A DNA stretch of 64,000 nt from Pseudoalteromonas sp. A25 (GTDB lineage Bacteria > Pseudomonadota > Gammaproteobacteria > Enterobacterales > Alteromonadaceae). Of the stretch, positions 37,742 through 48,840 are shown piece by piece. The position numbers were made by a program, and so were the translations under genes. Where the stretch lies: the NCBI RefSeq assembly GCF_009176705.1, contig NZ_AP021846.1, positions 1,148,001 through 1,212,000 of the forward strand, in the 5' to 3' direction. Numbering within the stretch: the first letter of the stretch is position 1; every line of letters starts with the position of its first letter. Below the pieces are notes generated by a model. That model was not told the origin of the DNA. It worked only from the letters and a program-made list of their open reading frames with translations, and made no database searches.

Positions 37742-39898
37742 ATGGTTGCAACTCGCCAATCGCATCAACAACAGCTTCCCGCTGATTTTTCAGCGCGACT
37801 TTCATTGCTTGCACTGTCAGATGAAAAAATGACACGCCTTAAGCAAGCGCATGGTTTATGCCCAGCGGAGCCCGAAGCCGCGATGCTCAATAACGCGATT
37901 GAAATGGTCGAGATCCTTGCCGATTTAAACTTAGACGCAGAATCGTTAGCAACGGCATATTTAACGCCATACTTTCTTGCAGGCCTAATTGATACTGAGA
38001 AGGTAAAAAATGAACTCGGTGACAATATCGCTATGTTACTAAGTGGTGTTGAACAAATGGCAACCATTAGTACGCTAGCACATCAGGGTAAAGGACATGT
38101 TCAGATAGACAACATACGCCGCATGTTGCTTGCTATGGTCGAAGACGTTCGTGCAGTTGTTATTAAACTGGCTGAGCAGATCTGTCATTTGAGGACGGTA
38201 AAGGATGCTGATGAAGACGAGCGCGTTATTGCGGCCAAAGCCACAGCCAATATTTTTGCGCCGCTTGCAAATCGATTGGGGATAGGGCAGTTAAAGTGGG
38301 AGCTTGAAGACCTTTCATTTCGTTATTTGCACCCACAAACGTATAAAACAATCGCCAAACAACTGGCTGATAAACGCCTTGACCGTGAAGCATACATGGA
38401 AAATATGGTCAAGTTGGTAAGCGATAAGCTCAGCGCTGCGGGCATCAATGCGCACGTTTATGGCAGACCCAAGCATATTTATAGTATCTATAAAAAGATG
38501 TCACAGAAAAACTATGAGTTTGATCAGCTTTTTGATATCCGAGCGATGCGTATTGTTGTTGATGAAATTCAAGACTGTTATGCGGCGCTGGGTATTGTAC
38601 ACACCAGCTGGAAGCATTTACCCAAAGAGTTTGATGACTATGTTGCTACGCCAAAACAAAACGGCTACCAATCAATTCATACTGTTGTGTTTGGCCCTGA
38701 AGGTAAAACGGTAGAAATTCAAATACGTACTGAAGAAATGCATCAAGATGCGGAACTTGGCGTAGCCGCGCATTGGATGTACAAAGAGGGAGCTTTACCT
38801 GGACGAGGATCAGGCTATGAGCAAAAAATTAGTTGGCTGAGAAAACTTCTGCAGTGGCAAGAGGAAGTCGTTGATGGCAGTGATCTAGCTGATGAGCTGA
38901 AGAACCAAGTGGTTGAGGATAGGGTCTACGTGTTTACGCCCAGAGGTGATATATTTGACCTACCACTCGGTGCGACGCCGTTGGACTTTGCCTATTATAT
39001 CCACTCTAATGTCGGCCATCGTTGTATTGGTGCAAAAGTGTTTGGCAAGATAGTGCCATTTACTTATAAGCTTGCAACGGGCGATCAAGTAGAAATCTTA
39101 ACACAGAAAAATGCCTCGCCAAGCCGCGATTGGTTAAACCCATCTTTGGGCTATATTCATTCCTCACGCGCGCGCAGTAAGATCCATCACTGGTTTAAAC
39201 AGCAAGATAGAGATAAGAATTTACAAGCGGGTAAAGAAATCTTAGATACGCAGTTGGCAAAACTAGACTTGACATATAAGCAGCTTGAACCAGCCATTGA
39301 ACGTTTTAATTTTAAGCATATAGATGATTTGATGGCGGCCATCGGTGCTGGTGATATTCGCTTAAACCAATTTTTAAATTTTGTCCAAGATAAGCCTGAA
39401 GAGCTGCCTAAACTTAAAATTGGCACACCTCGCAAGCAAAAGGGAGACAAAAATGGCATCGTTGTAGATGGTGTCGGCAGCTTAATGAGCCATGTTGCTA
39501 AATGTTGCCAACCAGTTCCTGGAGATGAAATTGTTGGGTACATCACCCAAGGCCGAGGTATTGCAGTGCACAGAACTGATTGCGATGCATTTGCACATAT
39601 TTGCGAGCTTCATCCAGAGCGTGAAATAGCGGTAAGTTGGTCTGAAGATATTCAATCAGCGTATGCCATAACTGTGCGTATTGAAGCCCATGATAGGCAA
39701 GGGTTGATCCGTGATATAAGTTCGGTACTAGCGAATGAAAAAGTGAATGTGCTTAACATGAATGTGCAAACTAATGATGAGCGTGCAGTTGCGATTTTTG
39801 AGATGAAAATAGAAGTGTCGGATTTATCGGCTATGAACCGCTTATTAACTAAATTACACCAAATTGAAGGTGTGTTTGATGCGAAAAGGCAACATTGA
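37742..39898 (+). CDS. relA: GTP pyrophosphokinase RelA
   Basis: 718 residues. Inactive pseudo-HD domain (the HD metal pair is missing, as in RelA but not SpoT), synthetase domain with the acidic EFDQLFD motif typical of RelA and YVATPKQNGYQSIHTVV, then TGS (VYVFTPRGDIFDLPLGATPL), helical, zinc-finger (HVAKCCQPVPGDEIVGYITQ) and ACT/RRM domains. Makes (p)ppGpp on starved ribosomes. A near-perfect ribosome site AAAGGAGGT at 37726-37734 includes the first base of the rlmD stop codon, coupling the two genes. Confidence 0.97.
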   Translation: MVATRQSHQQQLPADFSARLSLLALSDEKMTRLKQAHGLCPAEPEAAMLNNAIEMVEILADLNLDAESLATAYLTPYFLAGLIDTEKVKNELGDNIAMLLSGVEQMATISTLAHQGKGHVQIDNIRRMLLAMVEDVRAVVIKLAEQICHLRTVKDADEDERVIAAKATANIFAPLANRLGIGQLKWELEDLSFRYLHPQTYKTIAKQLADKRLDREAYMENMVKLVSDKLSAAGINAHVYGRPKHIYSIYKKMSQKNYEFDQLFDIRAMRIVVDEIQDCYAALGIVHTSWKHLPKEFDDYVATPKQNGYQSIHTVVFGPEGKTVEIQIRTEEMHQDAELGVAAHWMYKEGALPGRGSGYEQKISWLRKLLQWQEEVVDGSDLADELKNQVVEDRVYVFTPRGDIFDLPLGATPLDFAYYIHSNVGHRCIGAKVFGKIVPFTYKLATGDQVEILTQKNASPSRDWLNPSLGYIHSSRARSKIHHWFKQQDRDKNLQAGKEILDTQLAKLDLTYKQLEPAIERFNFKHIDDLMAAIGAGDIRLNQFLNFVQDKPEELPKLKIGTPRKQKGDKNGIVVDGVGSLMSHVAKCCQPVPGDEIVGYITQGRGIAVHRTDCDAFAHICELHPEREIAVSWSEDIQSAYAITVRIEAHDRQGLIRDISSVLANEKVNVLNMNVQTNDERAVAIFEMKIEVSDLSAMNRLLTKLHQIEGVFDAKRQH

Positions 39899-39916
39899 TA
39901 GTGAGTATTTACTATT

Positions 39917-40720
39917 ATGGGTGAGCACCTTACAAAACTGTTGTCGATTATGGCAACACTAAGAGATCCCGAAAAAGGGTGTGAATGGGACAAACAACAA
40001 ACGTTTAAATCCATCGTACCTCATACGATAGAAGAAGCATATGAGGTTGCAGATACGATTGAGAAAGGCGACATGAATGCACTTAAAAGTGAGTTGGGAG
40101 ACTTGCTGTTTCAAGTGGTGTTTTATGCCCAACTGGCTAAAGAGCAAGGTGTTTTTGACTTCAACGATGTGGTCGCTGGGTTAAATGAAAAATTAGTACG
40201 GCGTCATCCGCATGTGTTTGAAGCAAAAACGAAATTGACCGATGAGCAACTCGAAATACAGTGGCAAGCCATCAAAGCACAGGAAAGAGCACAAGAGAAG
40301 GCTTCACACGCAGACAACGATAGGGAGCTGTGGAGTGACATTCCTAGCATGTTACCAGCTTTATCGAGAGCACATAAAATTCAAAAGCGTGCGGCGGGTT
40401 TGGGGTTTGATTGGCCAGATTACCGAGGTGCGCTTGATAAGGTAGTCGAAGAAGTGCAAGAAGTAAGTGAGGCCTTGGCTGAGAACCCAGGTTCAGCACA
40501 TAGCGCTGAAGAACTCGGTGATTTACTGTTTGCTACGGTGAATGTTGCACGCCACGCAAAACATGACCCAGAACAAATATTACGATTAGCCAGTGATAAA
40601 TTTGTGCGTCGTTTTGCAAAAGTAGATGAGACTCTTCGTCAGCAAGGTTTGAGTTTGGAAAATGCTACGCTTGAGCAGATGGATAGTGCTTGGGAACAAG
40701 TAAAGAAACAAAAAGGGTAA
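39917..40720 (+). CDS. mazG: Nucleoside triphosphate pyrophosphohydrolase MazG
   Basis: 267 residues with two MazG repeats. N-terminal: LRDPEKGCEWDKQQTFKSIV, EEAYEVADTIEKGD, LKSELGDLLFQVVFYAQLA (metal-binding EExxE and ExxD). C-terminal: EEVQEVSEALAE and AEELGDLLFATVNVARHAK. Hydrolyses abnormal and normal NTPs and, in E. coli, lowers ppGpp, which fits its place 18 bp after relA. Confidence 0.95.
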   Translation: MGEHLTKLLSIMATLRDPEKGCEWDKQQTFKSIVPHTIEEAYEVADTIEKGDMNALKSELGDLLFQVVFYAQLAKEQGVFDFNDVVAGLNEKLVRRHPHVFEAKTKLTDEQLEIQWQAIKAQERAQEKASHADNDRELWSDIPSMLPALSRAHKIQKRAAGLGFDWPDYRGALDKVVEEVQEVSEALAENPGSAHSAEELGDLLFATVNVARHAKHDPEQILRLASDKFVRRFAKVDETLRQQGLSLENATLEQMDSAWEQVKKQKG

Positions 40721-40775
40721 CGGGCATTGCCCCCTTGATAGTGATTTTTAGCTGGATTGATTTGTGCGGCTTTGC

Positions 40776-40781
40776 TATACT
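40776..40781 (+). promoter_or_regulatory. Probable extended -10 promoter of pyrG
   Basis: TATACT at 40776-40781 preceded by TG one base upstream (TGCTATACT) and followed by a C/G-rich start region (ATCGCCCCG). No good -35. About 60 bp before the pyrG ATG. An initially transcribed C-tract-type control of pyrG cannot be confirmed from this sequence. Confidence 0.5.
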
Positions 40782-40824
40782 ATCGCCCCGTCTTGATTCT
40801 TATTTAAATTCCAATTTTCCTTGA

Positions 40825-42474
<1,650 letters not shown>

Positions 42475-42482
42475 ACAAATTT

Positions 42483-42511
42483 GAAAAGCCGTGCTTATGC
42501 GCGGCTTTTTT
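42483..42511 (+). terminator. Terminator after pyrG
   Basis: AAAAGCCGTGC, TTAT, GCGCGGCTTTTTT (one imperfect pair), immediately after pyrG. Confidence 0.88.
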
Positions 42512-42550
42512 ATAACAATAAGCAGTGCTTTGCATTTAGTTTTTAAATGA

Positions 42551-43909
<1,359 letters not shown>

Positions 43910-43938
43910 TCATAAACTGACAAGTAGCATAGATATAA

Positions 43939-43973
43939 ATGCCGCTGTGTTTTTACATAGCGGTATTTTTTTG
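43939..43973 (+). terminator. Terminator after eno
   Basis: AATGCCGCT, loop of Ts, AGCGGTATTTTTTT; 30 bp after the eno stop. The 500 bp that follow up to 44492 contain the MITE at 44077-44238 and otherwise only AT-rich DNA. Confidence 0.85.
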
Positions 43974-44076
43974 TCTGCTAATTTATTTTTTACCAGCCAT
44001 AATGATACCAGTCCGCAATAGTAGTTAATCTTTTGAGAAACTAAGCCTGATGTTAGCAAGGCTAAAATTTTATTTA

Positions 44077-44238
44077 ATACCAATTTTATTAATACATTGA
44101 TCATTCTAGCGAGCTAAATAACTCATTAACTGCGTTAAATATTTCTCATGTAGAATAACTACATAGCGAAATATTTGCCTTGTTACTAAGCCATTTATCT
44201 GTCGCAATATCTGATCACCAATTTAATGCTATTGGTAT
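44077..44238. mobile_element. 162-bp MITE-like element, copy 1
   Basis: Identical at 161 of 162 positions to 63204-63365. Ends are inverted repeats (ATACCAATTTTATTAA at the left; TTAATGCTATTGGTAT at the right, 13 of 16 paired). A central hairpin is formed by AAATATTTC / GAAATATTT (44137-44145, 44168-44176) and ATGTAG / CTACAT. No coding capacity. The flanking TA on both sides would suit a TA-targeting (IS630/mariner-like) transposase, which is not present here. Confidence 0.88.
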
Positions 44239-44492
44239 AAAACAAATAAAGAAGAAAGTTATTACAGAGTTATCGACAAAATTTCTTGCTAAAAATATCC
44301 AATATTTTGGATAGAAAATTGGTAAATAGCGACAAGAGTTAATGACATAAAAGCCAGTGCACTAAATCAGTATTGTTATTGAGTTCTTACCCTGTGTTCA
44401 CGTTATTATTTTATTTAATGCAATAGGTGTTACATAAAAAAGACAAAGTGGTAATATAAGGCTCTAAATGTTAATTAAAAATAACAAGAAAG

Positions 44493-45464
44493 ATGAAAGC
44501 AAGTAGAATTTTTGAACTTTTAGATGCAAAGCACCAACACCAGTTACCCTCTCAACAACTGATTGTTGAAGAGGCGCTGGTTAATAAAGAGCTTACGACA
44601 CAATGGCTATGTCACGCTGTTTCTAGCTCAATCAATGTACAAGAATTGGGTGTCGTGTTAGTTATAGCCTACAGACAAAAAATTGATGCATATAGTGAGC
44701 TGGTTGAATTATGGCCAATCAAAGAACAAGCATCAAAGCAAGAGCGAAGCACTTTGTTAAGTATGCTGCAACGATCGCCACTTAGTGTTGCCAACGTGGA
44801 GCTGGAGGAAATTGCAGACCTATGGAAAAGCTTAGTACAACAGCAAAACTATAAGTGCGTAATGCAAGGAAAAGTGACTGTTCATATGAGCCGACTACAT
44901 CAACAGTTAGCACAGAAGCTGACGGAATATGCTCAAGCGCGTCTTAACCCTGTTGAGCTGTACGGTAAAAATGCGAGTCGTGAAAAGTTAAGTAGTATTA
45001 GAGATAACGAACAGTTTATTGGAGATATTCTATCTAACAATATGCTTTTGTCTGTCAGCCAGCGATTGATGTGCATGCATAACTTAGCGCAGTTACCTTT
45101 TGCAGAGCCACCTGTTTTTTATCGGTACCGAGATGGTCAGCAATACAAGTGGCATTGTGACTATATAATCCCTTCTACCCCCGAAATTAAGCAAGAACTG
45201 GGCTTTTTTGGTCAGCGTATAGCTACGACAGTGCTCAATTTGACTGATAACTTTATAGGTGGTGAAACTAGCTTCAAAAAATGGCAGGTGGATATTAAAG
45301 CTAAAGTTGGTCAACTGATACAATTCTTTAGTATTGAAAATGGTCAACTAGACCCGAATTCGGTGCATGCTGGGCTTCCAGTAACTGAAGGTGAAAAGTG
45401 GGTGTGCACATTATGGTTCAGAGATAAACCCTACTGGTTGCGAGGTTCCATTTGGACATACTAG
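44493..45464 (+). CDS. Prolyl 4-hydroxylase-like Fe(II)/2-oxoglutarate oxygenase
   Basis: 323 residues. The N-terminal ~180 residues are helical and unrecognised. The C-terminal part is a P4H-type domain with iron ligands H221/D223 in YKWHCDYI and H292 in SVHAGLPVTEGEKW, and the 2-oxoglutarate Lys ten residues later, followed by CTLWFRDKPYW. FIGGETSF is also typical. Such bacterial enzymes hydroxylate proline in peptides or proteins, or free amino acids; the target is unknown. It is convergent with mutH with only 8 bp between stops and lies just after a MITE, in an accessory stretch. Confidence 0.82.
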   Translation: MKASRIFELLDAKHQHQLPSQQLIVEEALVNKELTTQWLCHAVSSSINVQELGVVLVIAYRQKIDAYSELVELWPIKEQASKQERSTLLSMLQRSPLSVANVELEEIADLWKSLVQQQNYKCVMQGKVTVHMSRLHQQLAQKLTEYAQARLNPVELYGKNASREKLSSIRDNEQFIGDILSNNMLLSVSQRLMCMHNLAQLPFAEPPVFYRYRDGQQYKWHCDYIIPSTPEIKQELGFFGQRIATTVLNLTDNFIGGETSFKKWQVDIKAKVGQLIQFFSIENGQLDPNSVHAGLPVTEGEKWVCTLWFRDKPYWLRGSIWTY

Positions 45465-45472
45465 CGAAATGC

Positions 45473-46147
45473 TTAGGCAGTAAATTCTTGCCGTAAAATG
45501 CCTTGGGTAAAGCTGGTTTTTAAGTAAAAGCCTCTTGGTAGGGTTTTTATGAGTTTGCCATTTGGGCCGATAGCGTTGGTCGTTACTCGGCTGTTGGCTG
45601 CTTTGGGGCGAATTTGCATCACTTGTCCTAAGTGCCCTGAAATTTCATCAACGCGGCCAAGGGTAATGAGTTCCATTTGTTCTTCCCAATCTCTTTTTAA
45701 CAGCGCCTCTTGAGGTTGAGAGGGTTGCCATAAAAAGCCACACCCGATAGTACGATTTACTGGTTGAATATCACGTTCAGCAAGAACTGGTAACCAAAGT
45801 ACATGGTTGAGTTTCTTTTTTACAGTGCTATTTTCCCATTTGATGCCAGTTAAATTGGTCAGTGGAACGACAGATACATAGGTGGTTTCAAGTGGCTTGC
45901 CATTATAATCGATAGGTAAAGATTTTAGCTCAATACCTAAATGCTCAAAGTCGGGCACGGGTTTTGAACCTGCACTTGCGCCTAGTACATATTCTAATAG
46001 TTGACCTGGCCAACCTTTTTCCCGCAGTAAATGCTCAGGGCTCTTGAATTGGTAGCGCATAGCAAGTTCGCCTAAAGTCAACCCAGCTATGCTTTCTACT
46101 CTTTGCATCAGTTCTGTGATGGACTTGGGGGGCTGTGGTTTATTCAT
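45473..46147 (-). CDS. mutH: DNA mismatch repair endonuclease MutH
   Basis: 224 residues (E. coli 229). Catalytic motif D-x-E-x-K seen as PDFEHLGIELKSLPI, plus ETTYVSVVPLT and the C-terminal LPRGFYLKTSFTQGIL. Nicks the unmethylated strand at hemimethylated GATC sites during MutSL-directed repair. Its presence implies Dam methylation. In many gammaproteobacteria mutH lies close to rppH-ptsP; here they are separated by a hydrolase gene and repeat DNA. Confidence 0.96.
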   Translation of the reverse strand: MNKPQPPKSITELMQRVESIAGLTLGELAMRYQFKSPEHLLREKGWPGQLLEYVLGASAGSKPVPDFEHLGIELKSLPIDYNGKPLETTYVSVVPLTNLTGIKWENSTVKKKLNHVLWLPVLAERDIQPVNRTIGCGFLWQPSQPQEALLKRDWEEQMELITLGRVDEISGHLGQVMQIRPKAANSRVTTNAIGPNGKLIKTLPRGFYLKTSFTQGILRQEFTA

Positions 46148-46370
46148 AGCTGGAAATATACTGCAATATCATAATAGGTTCATTGTAACGAAAGAGCGCT
46201 CAAGAAAGAAATGACTTGTGAGAATACTATTAAAAGTCGCAACTTCACGCAGAGTATATGTTCTACTCGTATAGTTATAAAATAAACTTTTACAATAAGG
46301 TACTGTTTTCTAAACAACCAAGGTGTTAAGTTTTTACCTGTAACATGAGCTAAGTTCAAGGAAGATAGTT

Positions 46371-47489
46371 TTGACCAAGTACTCACTAAAAATATCAGCA
46401 GTGCTTTTGTTGTTCTTTTCCATCATTTTTTTGACTGCCTGTAATAATGAAAACAAGCTAGACTTTGACTCATTTGTAGAGCAGCAACTCTCTGAGTTGT
46501 TAATTTCAGAAAATGCCCAAGTCGCGTCGATAGCTGTTGTTAGTGATAATTACCATTATCAAAAACACTTTGGTCAATTTGCAGATGGTACAAAACCTAA
46601 TGGCGATACTGTATATGAAATCGCCTCTATTACTAAAACATATACAGGTTTACTCCTTGCAAAGGCGGTAAAAGATAGAAAAGTGCAATTAGATGAAGAT
46701 ATTAGAGTGTATTTAGACGGTGAAAACTATCTAAATCTGCAATACTCTGGCACGCCAATTACTTTGCGTCACTTGGCAACACATAGAAGCGCTCTGCCTC
46801 AAGAGTTTGCTTTTACTCGTGAGGATATAAGTGCCGGCAAGGCTTTTGAGTTACTATCGAATTACTCTGACGCGACGTTTTTTGAAGATTTAAGATCATA
46901 TCAACTTACTTCATCGCCAGGAGATAGATATCAATATTCAAATGTGGGTACTGAACTTGTCAGGTACATACTAGAGAGCGTTTACAAACAGCCTTTTTCG
47001 ATGCTTGTTGCTAAGTTCATTACTGATAAATCTGGTGAAGCGCAAACGAAGTTTCGCCTCACTCGAGATGAAATTAGCAAGATTACCAAAGGAACAGATA
47101 GCCAAGGTGAACTCGCCCCATTGCTTAGCCCTTATTCCTATGCAGAGGGTGGACTAACATCTACAGTCAGTTCAATATCAAGCTATATGCATTATTTACT
47201 CAACTCCTCATCGGCTGAAGTGGCGTTGTCACAAACGATACTTGCAGGTAGTCATCGTGCCCATGGTCATGCATTCTTTTGGAATACTTATAAATACGGT
47301 TCAGACAAGCCAATGTTTTATCATAGTGGAGGCTCAATTGGTTCGTCTAGCTGGTTAGCGCTTTACCCTAAGCAGCGACTTGGTATATTTATTGTCACTA
47401 ATGTTGCCGCTGGTAACACACAAGAAAAACTAAATGATATTTCTAATGCGATTGTTGATAAATATGAGCAAGTTGCCCAAGTTCAGTAA
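46371..47489 (+). CDS. Class C beta-lactamase-family serine hydrolase, lipoprotein
   Basis: 372 residues from a TTG with AAGGAAG upstream. Lipoprotein signal (LLLFFSIIFLTAC, Cys at ~24). Serine-beta-lactamase-like fold with S86-x-x-K89 in YEIASITKTY, a Tyr motif YQYSN around residue 190, and HSGGSIG near the C-terminus in place of KTG. This pattern fits EstB/D-Ala-D-Ala peptidase-like hydrolases rather than a proven lactamase. Accessory gene inserted between mutH and rppH; a MITE-like element begins three bases after its stop. Confidence 0.85.
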   Translation: MTKYSLKISAVLLLFFSIIFLTACNNENKLDFDSFVEQQLSELLISENAQVASIAVVSDNYHYQKHFGQFADGTKPNGDTVYEIASITKTYTGLLLAKAVKDRKVQLDEDIRVYLDGENYLNLQYSGTPITLRHLATHRSALPQEFAFTREDISAGKAFELLSNYSDATFFEDLRSYQLTSSPGDRYQYSNVGTELVRYILESVYKQPFSMLVAKFITDKSGEAQTKFRLTRDEISKITKGTDSQGELAPLLSPYSYAEGGLTSTVSSISSYMHYLLNSSSAEVALSQTILAGSHRAHGHAFFWNTYKYGSDKPMFYHSGGSIGSSSWLALYPKQRLGIFIVTNVAAGNTQEKLNDISNAIVDKYEQVAQVQ

Positions 47490-47491
47490 TA

Positions 47492-47683
47492 AACCTCAGC
47501 TGCACATAAGAGAATTTGCCCATAAAGCTATTTCACTCACTCTCTTCGTTATTTTCATTTGTAATAGCTCGCTATTACTTCACGAAAATGCCTTGATAGT
47601 GAGCGAAATATCGTTATTAGATATTGAAGGGGTTGCAATGTCTCTCTTCTGAGCTATCAAAACTCTTATCCGCAGCTGAGGTT
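47492..47683. mobile_element. 192-bp MITE-like element with 21-bp terminal inverted repeats
   Basis: Left end 47492-47512 (AACCTCAGCTGC-AC-ATAAGAG) and right end 47663-47683 (CTCTTAT-CC-GCAGCTGAGGTT) match at 19 of 21 positions. Inside is a hairpin GTAATAGC-TC-GCTATTAC flanked by ATTTTC / GAAAAT and further out ATTTC-A-CTCACT / AGTGAG-C-GAAAT. No credible ORF; the small frame 47434-47652 is not supported. It abuts the stop codon of the serine hydrolase gene. Confidence 0.78.
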
Positions 47684-48301
47684 AATAAGCTAAAAACATA
47701 GTTATGGAAACTTGATGTTTGCTTAGTTGTTTATTCACCGAAACACACATTGTGTTTTTTAAGTTAGATGTTTTGCAAGAACAGTGGTTATAGTTAATGA
47801 GGCGCAACTTTCAGTATCTTAAATTTTTATAGGATCCGTTAGTTGGTTATTGAGCAACGCAGTACCTTTTTAGCGTTTACTAAGGCTGGCTTCAGCTTTT
47901 CATTTACTATCAAACTTTGCATGAGGGATTAACTACTTGGATCCAAATGGTTGATTTTTACCCTACTTTGAAATTGTTTAAATATTCCCCGCATAAATAC
48001 CCAGTACTTTCTTGTATCTCAATGAAAATAAAGATATTTTTAATTTTGTTGAACAGGGTGGCACCTGTTAAATGTATCAGGCTTTGGATAAATACAACAA
48101 TATAAACATAATTATCCACAGTTTCTGTGGAGAAAGTACTGTATAAAGCGATTAATTGTGGATTTGTTTGTAATTTAGACGTAGTTATAAAAAAACATGC
48201 ACAAGCTGTGGGTAACTTGAGTAAAAGCAGGAATAATGTTTGCCGTGACTTGGAAGTTGTGGAACAATCATTAAAAATCGACTTATAAAAGAGGCACTAA
48301 G
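47684..48301. other. Gene-free AT-rich stretch upstream of rppH
   Basis: About 620 bp with no supported gene. A 62-codon frame (47917-48105) shows no family features. Near 48110-48140 there is GTTTCTGTGG / CCACAG-like local complementarity (ATTATCCACAG, TTTCTGTGGAG) that could be a small hairpin. The rppH promoter should lie in the last 150 bp. Confidence 0.45.
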
Positions 48302-48829
48302 GTGATTGATGCCGAAGGTTTTCGTGCCAATGTCGGAATTGTGATCTGTAATAATCAAGGTCAAGTATTTTGGGCTCGGCGCTTTGGACAGCATTCTTGG
48401 CAGTTTCCACAAGGCGGCGTAGATGAGGGGGAAACTCCTGAGCAAACAATGTACAGAGAGCTGCATGAAGAGGTGGGTCTAAAACCCGAAGATGTAGAAA
48501 TAGTAGCAAGCTCTAAGCATTGGCTTCGTTATAAGCTACCCAAACGCTTGATCCGTAGAGATTCAAGTCCGGTTTGTATTGGTCAAAAGCAAAAATGGTT
48601 TTTATTGAAACTCAGGTGTAAAGACGAGGATGTGGACTTGCTTCACACCCACCATCCAGAGTTTGACGATTGGCGATGGGTAAGTTATTGGTATCCTGTT
48701 CGCCAAGTGGTGTCTTTTAAAAGGGATGTGTACAGGCGAGTTATGAAAGAATTTGCGCCTTTTGCAATGCCCTTTAATAGAAAAGAGCCTCAAGCAAAAG
48801 AAACAGCAAATTGGCGGCATCGTCGCTAA
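48302..48829 (+). CDS. rppH: RNA pyrophosphohydrolase RppH
   Basis: 175 residues from a GTG (family start [15 protein letters not shown]). Nudix box [20 protein letters not shown](VGL), WQFPQGG and [20 protein letters not shown] strongly match. Removes pyrophosphate from mRNA 5' ends to start decay. Ends 11 bp before ptsP; same operon order as E. coli. Confidence 0.97.
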   Translation: MIDAEGFRANVGIVICNNQGQVFWARRFGQHSWQFPQGGVDEGETPEQTMYRELHEEVGLKPEDVEIVASSKHWLRYKLPKRLIRRDSSPVCIGQKQKWFLLKLRCKDEDVDLLHTHHPEFDDWRWVSYWYPVRQVVSFKRDVYRRVMKEFAPFAMPFNRKEPQAKETANWRHRR

Positions 48830-48840
48830 AGGAGTAGATT

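Noticed and set aside
44005..44022. ATACCAGTCCGCAATAGT, resembling a MITE end just before copy 1
   Set aside because: Single partial match with no partner end in the vicinity; could be a remnant, but cannot be supported.
46371..47489. True class C beta-lactamase (resistance gene)
   Set aside because: It is a lipoprotein and has HSG instead of the KTG motif, as in esterase/peptidase relatives; resistance is not supported.
47434..47652. 72-codon frame at the end of the serine hydrolase gene
   Set aside because: Lies largely inside the 192-bp inverted-repeat element and partly in another frame of the hydrolase gene; no protein features.
47917..48105. 62-codon frame upstream of rppH
   Set aside because: AT-rich, no ribosome site, no recognisable motif.
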